Made by a program: the position numbers and the translations under genes. The notes beneath the pieces were generated by a model, which worked only from the letters and a program-made list of their open reading frames with translations, was not told where the DNA came from and did not search any database. This document shows positions 1-4,994 of a DNA stretch of 6,088 nucleotides, piece after piece. Each line of letters starts with the position of its first letter. Within the stretch, counting starts at the first letter, position 1. This DNA is from Dehalococcoidia bacterium UBA7891 (GTDB taxonomy: Bacteria; Chloroflexota; Dehalococcoidia; Lucifugimonadales; UBA826), in contig DLRJ01000060.1 of NCBI GenBank assembly GCA_002500485.1, forward strand, positions 1-6,088. The letters are read 5' to 3'.

Positions 1-160
1 ACTCAAAGAGTAACTCAGGGATAATGAAAAAGAAATAATATTTTCAGCTGCCCTAGGATTTCAGGAATAGCAGGGAGAGTACCCTATTTATTCAAAATTC
101 TGTGCCGTACTATGCTCTCTGTAACTATTATTAATGTGGCATCATCCCTCTGAATACATC

Positions 161-166
161 AGGAGG
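161..166 (+). promoter_or_regulatory. Strong Shine-Dalgarno for the 166-aa protein
   Basis: AGGAGG matches the anti-Shine-Dalgarno sequence perfectly and sits 5 bases before the ATG at 172. It decides that start and indicates a well-translated gene. Upstream, TACTAT at 108-113 could be a -10 element, but no convincing -35 accompanies it, so I do not annotate a promoter. Confidence 0.8.
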
Positions 167-171
167 ATGAC

Positions 172-672
172 ATGGATACAGACTCAATAGCTGTAATAGC
201 TCAATTGCTTACCGGGCTGGCTACGTTGATAGTCGCTTCAGTATTAATTTGGCAGATGGTATTACAGAGAAAATTCCTGGAAACTGCTCATACAGATAAT
301 GAACAGAGCCTTACATTTGAATCTCTTGGTTTGACGGACAAATTATTAGCAGTTCGGATGGAAGAGGATTTTTCCAATGTATGGAGCAAGAGACATAGCA
401 CGGAAAAAAATTTAAATGAAGTAGAGTTTGAAAAACTAAACAATTACTACCTTCGATGGTGTACTGTCATGCAAACAGAGTGGCGCATGGGTCGTCTAAC
501 CAAAGAGGCCGACATGTTCTATTACAAACGTAAATTGTGGGCGATGCTTAATTCCATATGTGGCCGGGAATTTTACGTGAGGGAAGGTAGGGATTTCCTC
601 AGGTTCGAAGGTTTAAGAGAACTTGGGGATGAGTTGTACGAGGAGCTTGAAGGCGCCCCCATGCCGGCATAA
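172..672 (+). CDS. Small membrane-anchored protein of unknown function (166 aa)
   Basis: I do not recognise the family. Residues about 6-31 form one hydrophobic helix (IAVIAQLLTGLATLIVAS onward), followed by a basic residue cluster, so the N-terminus is probably outside and the rest cytoplasmic. The remaining 130 residues are charged and probably helical, rich in Trp, Tyr and Phe, with a pattern of aromatic and acidic residues (FSNVW about 67-71, YYLRW about 92-96, TEWRMG about 102-107, FYYKRKLW about 116-123). This layout recalls the small one-helix DUF4760-like hypothetical proteins common in marine bacteria, but that is an impression only. The ATG at 172 is well supported: a perfect AGGAGG lies at 161-166 with a 5-base spacer. 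It lies on the presumed island side, so it is accessory cargo. Function is unknown. Confidence 0.8.
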   Translation: MDTDSIAVIAQLLTGLATLIVASVLIWQMVLQRKFLETAHTDNEQSLTFESLGLTDKLLAVRMEEDFSNVWSKRHSTEKNLNEVEFEKLNNYYLRWCTVMQTEWRMGRLTKEADMFYYKRKLWAMLNSICGREFYVREGRDFLRFEGLRELGDELYEELEGAPMPA

Positions 673-832
673 TTCAAAAATTTGTGTGGCAATAGGCTCC
701 ATGTGTAGATAGGCGTAAAAGACGAAGTCCCTTACTGATTAGCAGTAATAGTGGAATTACGTGCGAGTTATTGTGACTATTTTTAGAAATAGCCAGTAAA
801 TTAGAGAAAATAAAATAGAATTACTACCGTTG

Positions 833-860
833 TTGACAACGCAGTACCACCAAGTGGAAT
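833..860 (+). promoter_or_regulatory. Candidate sigma70-type promoter with overlapping palindrome
   Basis: A consensus -35 TTGACA (833-838) is followed after 16 bases by TGGAAT (855-860), a 4/6 match to a -10. Transcription would start near 867 and give a leader of about 30 bases before the ATG at 898. The -35 sits inside a palindrome at 828-841, with arms CGTTGT and ACAACG around a two-base centre, so a repressor could occlude the -35. The rest of the 225-base gap between 672 and 898 shows only a weak 6-bp A+T hairpin at 777-792. Confidence 0.35.
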
Positions 861-897
861 ACAAACCAGTAATATCCATTCCTTCCTAGTATCCGGT

Positions 898-1251
898 ATG
901 TTGACGGGTATCCGGTTCCATATGAAAGACTTCAATTCAACTGGGTTTCCTCTTCACAAAATAAACAAATTTTTACAAGGTATTTTTGAGCGCACCGGGC
1001 GTGTTGCTCTCATTGCTTTTCGGTTTTATGGGTTTTACTCCATTCGTATTGATAAACCGAGCGTAGGTCCTTGTACGGTTGGTATGGTATATGAACCTGA
1101 ATTTTGGGGCAACGATGAGCGCGTTAAAGAACATAAAGACGTAATAAGGGGTGGCGTTTCTTGGGACGCTGGCTTTGAGGCGGTTGGGCCAGAAAAGGTT
1201 CCCAATCTTTATAAAAAACATTGTGGGCCCACCTTACCGGACTATCTTTGA
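898..1251 (+). CDS. Hypothetical protein (117 aa), unknown function
   Basis: No family is recognised. The protein is soluble-looking, basic in its N-terminal half and rich in Gly, Phe and Tyr, with no signal peptide or clear membrane helix. Its C-terminal half (FYGFYSIRIDKPSVG about 43-57, then VGMVYEPEFWG about 61-71) reads like a compact beta-rich fold. No good Shine-Dalgarno precedes the ATG at 898; the in-frame ATG at 922 is an alternative start with no better site. Support comes from its length, the candidate promoter just upstream and the neat tail-to-tail end 7 bases from the recombinase stop. Against it, an 82-codon open frame runs antisense at 973-1221. I prefer the + strand, but this could also be a decayed gene. 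It lies on the presumed island side. Confidence 0.5.
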   Translation: MLTGIRFHMKDFNSTGFPLHKINKFLQGIFERTGRVALIAFRFYGFYSIRIDKPSVGPCTVGMVYEPEFWGNDERVKEHKDVIRGGVSWDAGFEAVGPEKVPNLYKKHCGPTLPDYL

Positions 1252-1258
1252 AAATAGT

Positions 1259-2095
1259 TTATTCTAATAATTGAATAGCATCCTCCAAATGGTCAGCCGT
1301 CACCGATAGATATACCTGCGTGGTGGCAAGGCTAGAGTGCCCCAGAAGTTCCTGTATTACTCTCAGATTTACGCCACGAGTTGCTAAGGTGGAGGCGAAA
1401 TAGTGCCGAAAGCTATGAGTGTGGAGATTTACGCCAGCCTTGGTAGCCCACTTGCGAACCCATACGCCTAGACTGTGCTTATTCATTCCAAACACCCTCT
1501 CATCCTCGCCCAGCTCAGCGCACACTCTAGCCAGCATTTCGCATAGCTCAGCCCCAATCGGAATTACTCTATCTTTGTTGCCTTTGCCTGCCACAACTTT
1601 GACGCGACACCGTTGTAAATCAACGTCTTTGACTCGCAGGTCTGCCAGCTCAGCACGGCGCATTCCAGTCTTAACAGCCGTCTCTATTAGGGCGAGGTGA
1701 GTAGTGACTGATATCTTCCAAGAGCTGGCTTTGGTGATAGCGTCTTTCAGCCTCTCAATGTCTGCCTCGTTAACTATCTCTGGCAGTATATGGGGACGCT
1801 TAATCTTTATATCAAAGGTCATGCCGTGGAATTCTAGAAACTTCCTCAAATAGTCCGCATATCTCTTTCTGCTGTTGAGCTTGAGATGATTGGATTTTGA
1901 GAGGTACTTTTCAGCACTTTCAGCGTTAGTGGTGGCAGAATTGGTGGCAAGCCATTGAATATAGTGCCTGAGAAAATTCCCAGAAGTCTCAATGTAATTA
2001 TCACTCAGACCCCGATTTTTAAGACTTAATAAGTAGTCTTCTAGGTCTATTTCGTGACTGGAAAGAGTAGTTGGGTGGGGTGGTGCTTTACCCAC
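1259..2095 (-). CDS. Tyrosine recombinase / integrase (278 aa, complete)
   Basis: This is a site-specific recombinase of the XerC/XerD-like phage-integrase family, which cuts and rejoins DNA through a 3'-phosphotyrosine intermediate. An N-terminal SAM-like core-binding domain spans about residues 15-95. The catalytic domain (about 105-278) has all expected residues: Arg146 (TGMRRAEL), Lys171 (GKGNKDR), His227 and Arg230 (HSFRH), His253 (LGHSS) and the nucleophile Tyr262 (TTQVYLSV). Its length is that of a short Xer-type enzyme without an arm-binding domain. The start is GTG at 2095 with no visible Shine-Dalgarno; the frame stays open upstream to 2168, right through the tRNA fragment, but holds no ATG or GTG codon there. 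Its position against a tRNA-Ala 3' half points to an island integrase rather than the housekeeping XerC or XerD. It appears richer in G+C than the genes to its right. Confidence 0.93.
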   Translation of the reverse strand: MGKAPPHPTTLSSHEIDLEDYLLSLKNRGLSDNYIETSGNFLRHYIQWLATNSATTNAESAEKYLSKSNHLKLNSRKRYADYLRKFLEFHGMTFDIKIKRPHILPEIVNEADIERLKDAITKASSWKISVTTHLALIETAVKTGMRRAELADLRVKDVDLQRCRVKVVAGKGNKDRVIPIGAELCEMLARVCAELGEDERVFGMNKHSLGVWVRKWATKAGVNLHTHSFRHYFASTLATRGVNLRVIQELLGHSSLATTQVYLSVTADHLEDAIQLLE

Positions 2096-2109
2096 ACCGA
2101 AGGTGGGGT

Positions 2110-2159
2110 CTTTAATGGCATTGAAGAGGTAGGGAGTTCGATCCTCCCCAGCTCCACCA
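2110..2159 (+). other. Attachment site: 3' half of tRNA-Ala(GGC)
   Basis: The sequence reads as a tRNA from the anticodon stem onward. The stem is CTTTA (2110-2114) with TGAAG (2122-2126), enclosing loop ATGGCAT, whose anticodon is GGC (2117-2119). A 5-base variable region (2127-2131) follows. The T arm is GGGAG, loop TTCGATC, CTCCC (2132-2148). The acceptor 3' strand is CAGCTCC (2149-2155), then discriminator A and encoded CCA (2157-2159). U70 is present, as expected for the G3:U70 pair that marks alanine tRNAs. No normal D arm or 5' acceptor strand precedes it. With an integrase gene alongside, this is best read as the displaced copy of the attachment core, marking the element/host junction. 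The exact crossover cannot be set without the other end. Confidence 0.85.
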
Positions 2160-2271
2160 TTATGCCATTAGATTGCAGCAGCTTTCTAAGTTTCACCAAC
2201 GACCGCTTAGCGATGGGCTTCCTTATTTGGGATCCAGTTCCTCTTCAATAATCCATCTAGACCAACCATTC

Positions 2272-2317
2272 TTTTTCTACTGAGGTTAATATTAAAATTG
2301 TTGCCTCAGTAGAAAAA
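2272..2317. repeat. Perfect 14-bp inverted repeat just after the glutamine synthetase gene
   Basis: Arms at 2272-2285 (TTTTTCTACTGAGG) and 2304-2317 (CCTCAGTAGAAAAA) are exact reverse complements separated by an 18-base A+T-rich loop. The repeat begins 2 bases past the glutamine synthetase stop codon, where a terminator or 3'-stabilising hairpin would be expected. However, the T run comes first and the A run last on both strands, so neither transcript ends in a U tract. It may still act as a 3' hairpin, or as a protein-binding site. The stretch between the tRNA fragment and this repeat (2160-2271) shows no gene. Confidence 0.7.
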
Positions 2318-2319
2318 TT

Positions 2320-3315
2320 TCACCCACAAGTTGTTTGGATGAGTAGTTTGGTTACGAGGTACGGGTCCATGTTTGAAGCAGGCCTACGATCTTCAAGGTA
2401 CCCTTTTTGATCAACTTCAACTTGCCAAGGAATTCTTATCGAGGCACCTCTATCAGATACACCATAACTAAATTGATCAATTCGTTGAGTTTCATGGAGT
2501 CCAGTCAGTCTTTTTTCATTTCCGACGCCATAATTTGCAATATGCTCATTTATGTTTTTCCCGATGGCTTCACAAGCATCGATAATTGGTTGGTAAGATT
2601 CTCGCATTGCTTTTGTAGAAAAATTTGTATGACAGCCTGCACCATTCCAGTCACCTGACACAGGTTTTGGATCAATTGATACAACAATACCGAATTCCTC
2701 AGCCACCCTATGGAGTAGCCATCTTGCTACCCACAACTGATCAGAAACCTCTAGCGGTCCAAGGGGTCCAACTTGAAATTCCCATTGACCAGGCATCACT
2801 TCGGCATTAGTGCCTGCAATTCCTATACCCGCATCGATACAAGCTGTTGCATGGGCTTCTGATACTCCTCTCCCAAAGTTATAATTTGCTCCCACACTAC
2901 AATAGTATGGTCCCTGTGCTTCAGGGAATCCTCCATCGGGGAATCCAATCGGTTGTTTTCCATCCGCTTCAAATAACGTAAATTCCTGTTCAATGCCAAA
3001 CCATGACTCATGATGTTTAAATTTTGAAGCGACTTCCGCGCAGGCCGCTCTGTTGTTTGTTGGATGTGGAGACATATCAGGTAGTAGAACTTCACACATG
3101 ACTAATTTATTGTTTCCGCCTGAAATTGGATCAGGGCATGAAAAAACAGGACGTAAGACACAGTCTGAATTTTCTCCTGGCGCTTGGTTGGTACTGGACC
3201 CATCAAATCCCCAAATTGGAAAATCTGACTCGTCAGCTAAAACCCTGGTTTTAGATCTTAATGAAGGGGATGGCTCTGTTCCATCGATCCATATATATTC
3301 TGCTTTAAATGCCAT
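2320..3315 (-). CDS. glnII: Type II (eukaryote-like) glutamine synthetase, 331 aa
   Basis: This cytoplasmic enzyme makes glutamine from glutamate, ammonium and ATP. The sequence is clearly GSII rather than the longer bacterial GlnA type, and is full-length for the family. An N-terminal beta-grasp domain spans about 1-95 (FDGSS 37-41, QAPGE 44-48, PHPTN 83-87). The catalytic domain carries GIEQE (107-111), GGFPEAQGPYYC (128-139), NAEVMPGQWEFQVGP (170-184) and GDWNGAGCHTN (221-231). It also has RLTGLHET (269-276), DRGASIRIP (288-296) and YLEDRRPASNMDPY (306-319). Metal and substrate residues in these motifs (for example Glu109, Glu111, Glu172, Glu179, His229, Arg294, Glu308) are intact. I choose the ATG at 3315 because GAGGTG lies 6 bases upstream; the GTG at 3324 falls inside that site. 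Bacteria with GSII often also carry GlnA, which cannot be checked here. It lies 163 bases downstream of, and codirectional with, the dehydratase gene, probably as its own unit. Confidence 0.96.
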   Translation of the reverse strand: MAFKAEYIWIDGTEPSPSLRSKTRVLADESDFPIWGFDGSSTNQAPGENSDCVLRPVFSCPDPISGGNNKLVMCEVLLPDMSPHPTNNRAACAEVASKFKHHESWFGIEQEFTLFEADGKQPIGFPDGGFPEAQGPYYCSVGANYNFGRGVSEAHATACIDAGIGIAGTNAEVMPGQWEFQVGPLGPLEVSDQLWVARWLLHRVAEEFGIVVSIDPKPVSGDWNGAGCHTNFSTKAMRESYQPIIDACEAIGKNINEHIANYGVGNEKRLTGLHETQRIDQFSYGVSDRGASIRIPWQVEVDQKGYLEDRRPASNMDPYLVTKLLIQTTCG

Positions 3316-3391
3316 TATTTGCACCTCAATTTTGTGATTTAAAAATCTACGGATATAACGTAATAAAATTAGAACTTTTTTGCAATGTCGA

Positions 3392-3420
3392 ATGATATTT
3401 TATAAATTTATGCGAAGCAA
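3392..3420 (-). promoter_or_regulatory. Candidate promoter for the type II glutamine synthetase gene
   Basis: On the minus strand TTGCTT (3415-3420) is followed after 17 bases by TATCAT (3392-3397), a 5/6 match to a -10, with a weaker -35. The leader would be about 70 bases. The spacer holds a perfect ATAAATTTAT palindrome. No sigma54 GG/GC promoter spacing, which would suggest nitrogen control, is visible in this intergenic region. Confidence 0.25.
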
Positions 3421-3478
3421 TTCGTTAATTTAGGATCTTTTTGTCTGTAACTGCTTTTGGTAAGAAACCTTAGCCTGA

Positions 3479-4660
3479 TCAGCTTACTATATGTTTCTCC
3501 AAAACCTTAGGGTCAAACTCTACTCCTAGCCCAGCCCCTGTAGGGATTTTTATATATCCGTTTTCAAAAACGATAGGATCCTTGAATATTTTTTTGTGCA
3601 AAGATCCTTGGTTTGCCTCAGCAATCATAAAGTTTGGGGAGCAAGTAGCCACCTGTATGGCAGCTGCAGCTGCCACTGGACCACAATACATATGCGGTGC
3701 AATTACCGCATAGCTTGCTTCCGCCATAGCTGCAACTTTTTTCCCCACTAATATTCCTCCTGCTTGACCAATATCAATTTGAATAATTTGTGCAGCTTGC
3801 TTCCTTAATACCTCAGAAAATTGAAAAACGGTGGCTAGCCTCTCCCCAGTAGCAATTGGGATGCTGGTATGAGCGGCCACCCTAGCCATCTCATCTATAT
3901 TTTCAGGTGAAACAGGTTCTTCAAACCAAAGTGGTTGGTACGGTTCTATCGCTTTTGCAACTCTTATTGCGCTGTAAGTCGTTAACTGTCCATGTGTACC
4001 TAATCCAACTTCAAGCTCATCCCCGACAGCAGATCTGATATTTTTAAAAATATTTTCGGCGTAAGTTATTTCCTTTAAACTGATATCCCTAGGAACGCCA
4101 GTTATCGGATGAAAAGGATCAAATTTACATGCAGTATTACCTTCTGCAAGTAACCGCTCTGCCACAGTTCCTGCATTTTCAGGGTTTCCTTCTGGAATGG
4201 GTGGCATGTAAGCGTAGGCTCTGAGTTTATCCCAACACTTCCCACCAAGCATATTGTAAATAGGTTGGTTATTAGCTTTACCTACAATGTCCCATAAGGC
4301 CATCTCTATCCCTGATATAACCATTCCAAAATGTAGGCTGGGTAATCTGTAATCATGTCTTCCCGCATACATTTCGTAGTAGATCTTTTCAATATTGAAA
4401 GGATCTTGCCCTATAACAAAAGCCTCAACGGTTTCATGAACTAATTGTATTTGAGATTTGAAATCCTTCCATGTCATTTTTCCAGTGAAAGAGCTACCTG
4501 TAAGTTTTTCTCCGATTCCCACTATTCCTTCATCGGTAGAAAGTTCCAAAATAAGGAAATATTTACCACCTATATACCATTCTTCCGTCTGGCCGCCTCC
4601 ACCAGTCCTTACACCAGGTTCATTTTCAATAACATAAGTCTTTACACCTGTTACTTTCAT
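3479..4660 (-). CDS. Enolase-superfamily acid-sugar dehydratase-like protein (393 aa)
   Basis: It belongs to the mandelate racemase/muconate lactonizing enzyme group, related to galactonate and similar sugar-acid dehydratases. These remove a proton next to a carboxylate using Mg2+, in the cytoplasm. An N-terminal capping domain covers about 1-125 and a TIM barrel about 140-360. Active-site landmarks are Lys179 (CKFDPF), His223 (GTHGQ), Glu247/Glu248 (FEEP), Glu273 (TGER), Asp296 (QIDIGQAGG), His323 (APHMYCGP) and Glu348 (EAN). The position of the first metal-ligand Asp in D-galactonate dehydratase (DFHG) is Gly221 here. From memory, a sizeable subgroup shares GTHGQ together with KFDP, so this is probably a subgroup trait rather than damage. 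The exact substrate is unknown. The ATG at 4660 is supported by GGAG 5 bases upstream. Transcription is probably from its own promoter at 4699-4725. Confidence 0.9.
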   Translation of the reverse strand: MKVTGVKTYVIENEPGVRTGGGGQTEEWYIGGKYFLILELSTDEGIVGIGEKLTGSSFTGKMTWKDFKSQIQLVHETVEAFVIGQDPFNIEKIYYEMYAGRHDYRLPSLHFGMVISGIEMALWDIVGKANNQPIYNMLGGKCWDKLRAYAYMPPIPEGNPENAGTVAERLLAEGNTACKFDPFHPITGVPRDISLKEITYAENIFKNIRSAVGDELEVGLGTHGQLTTYSAIRVAKAIEPYQPLWFEEPVSPENIDEMARVAAHTSIPIATGERLATVFQFSEVLRKQAAQIIQIDIGQAGGILVGKKVAAMAEASYAVIAPHMYCGPVAAAAAIQVATCSPNFMIAEANQGSLHKKIFKDPIVFENGYIKIPTGAGLGVEFDPKVLEKHIVS

Positions 4661-4698
4661 ATGCTCTCCATTTTACAAAATTCACGATATCAGGTGAC

Positions 4699-4725
4699 TT
4701 TATATTGGGTCGGTATTAGTGTCAA
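4699..4725 (-). promoter_or_regulatory. Promoter of the dehydratase gene
   Basis: On the minus strand a perfect -35 TTGACA (4720-4725) and TATAAA (4699-4704, 5/6 of a -10) are separated by 15 bases, slightly short of the ideal 17. Transcription would begin near 4692, giving a leader of about 30 bases with the GGAG ribosome site. A short spacer is often seen at activator-dependent promoters. Confidence 0.45.
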
Positions 4726-4749
4726 TTTCGACCAATTTGAACCAATACC
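4712..4749. promoter_or_regulatory. Operator-like repeat block over the dehydratase -35
   Basis: Outer inverted arms GGTATTAGT (4712-4720) and ACCAATACC (4741-4749) match at 8 of 9 positions. They enclose two adjacent 10-base direct repeats, CAATTTCGAC (4723-4732) and CAATTTGAAC (4733-4742), one helical turn apart. The block covers the -35 hexamer, so bound protein would act directly on the promoter. Sugar-acid catabolic genes are often controlled by substrate-responsive GntR, IclR or LacI regulators, but no regulator gene is in the window. Confidence 0.35.
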
Positions 4750-4799
4750 ACAAGAAGGCCGTGAGTGGGGTTAGGGCCCTACGGCACTCTCAGAAGGAT

Positions 4800-4880
4800 A
4801 AGGTTGTGCCTGTTATAAACACTTGGGAACCCATAGAGGCAACTCAGGCACTTTTTACTTGGGAGGCCTTAAAGGCGGGC
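4800..4880 (+). pseudogene. Possible relic of a glycosylasparaginase N-terminus
   Basis: One frame reads VVPVINTWEPIEATQ and then WEALKAG. This resembles the conserved N-terminal strand and helix of N4-(beta-N-acetylglucosaminyl)-asparaginases, which typically read like VVINTWPF, then EATEAAW, then ALKAGGSALDAVE. The match stops at the expected second Gly, and none of the later family motifs is seen in any frame; the frame ends at 4931. No start codon with a ribosome site precedes it, and the upstream part overlaps the dehydratase promoter. If real, it is a short relic of a deleted gene; chance similarity is the main alternative. The rest of the 334-base gap (4661-4994) holds the dehydratase promoter and a near-palindrome at 4886-4907. 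Confidence 0.25.
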
Positions 4881-4885
4881 CTATT

Positions 4886-4907
4886 CGTAGTAAGTACACT
4901 TCCTACG
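4886..4907. repeat. 22-bp near-palindrome in the intergenic gap
   Basis: Arms CGTAGTAAGT (4886-4895) and ACTTCCTACG (4898-4907) pair at 9 of 10 positions around a two-base centre. It lies about 90 bases past the stop of the coiled-coil gene and about 225 bases before the dehydratase start. It has no following T run on either strand and a loop too small for a normal terminator hairpin, so a dimeric protein-binding site is more likely. Confidence 0.45.
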
Positions 4908-4994
4908 TCTGTATTTGGCAAGGCGGAGTAATCTTTAACAGAGCTCTTAATTATAGAGAGAGGACTTAATCACCCTCCCTATAGGCTTAACCTA

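Larger units (their letters stand above)
1..2159. mobile_element. Right end of a tRNA-Ala-integrated genomic island (left end outside window)
   Basis: This is an inferred span. It rests on a complete tyrosine recombinase gene lying directly beside a tRNA-Ala(GGC) 3' half that has no matching 5' half. In the standard tRNA-integration model the displaced 3' fragment marks the element/host junction, with the element on the fragment's 5' side and the host on its 3' side. Here the recombinase is on the 5' side, so the element runs leftward and the right boundary is at about 2159. Visible cargo is two small genes of unknown function. The far end, which should carry the restored tRNA, is not in the window, so the element's length and kind (island, satellite or prophage) cannot be judged. 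No phage structural, replication or conjugation gene is seen. Confidence 0.6.

Noticed and set aside
973..1221. An 82-codon gene on the minus strand opposite 898-1251
   Set aside because: It has no ribosome site or promoter, an unlikely composition, and overlaps a longer + strand frame with a candidate promoter.
1419..1700. Open frame on the + strand within the integrase gene
   Set aside because: It is antisense to a gene with all catalytic motifs, and its Ser/Thr/Arg-rich composition is typical of a shadow frame.
2082..2159. A complete functional tRNA-Ala(GGC)
   Set aside because: The 3' half is convincing, but the D arm lacks A14 and a proper G18-G19, the acceptor stem has two mismatches, and the G3:U70 pair is lost. 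It is annotated as an attachment-site fragment instead.
3315..3324. GTG at 3324 as the glutamine synthetase start
   Set aside because: That GTG is part of the GAGGTG ribosome site that serves the ATG at 3315.
2407..3337. Several open frames opposite or overlapping the glutamine synthetase
   Set aside because: They are shadows of a gene with unmistakable family motifs over its full length; none has its own ribosome site or recognisable domain.
3316..3478. Sigma54 promoter for nitrogen control of the glutamine synthetase gene
   Set aside because: An ATTGCAA on the minus strand resembles a -12 element, but no GG lies at the required distance upstream.
3424..3478. Rho-independent terminator after the dehydratase gene
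   Set aside because: Only a short bulged hairpin (GGTAAG with CTTAGCC) is present, without a U tract.
4445..4774. Open frame on the + strand across the dehydratase start region
   Set aside because: It is antisense to the dehydratase coding sequence and its promoter, with no ribosome site.
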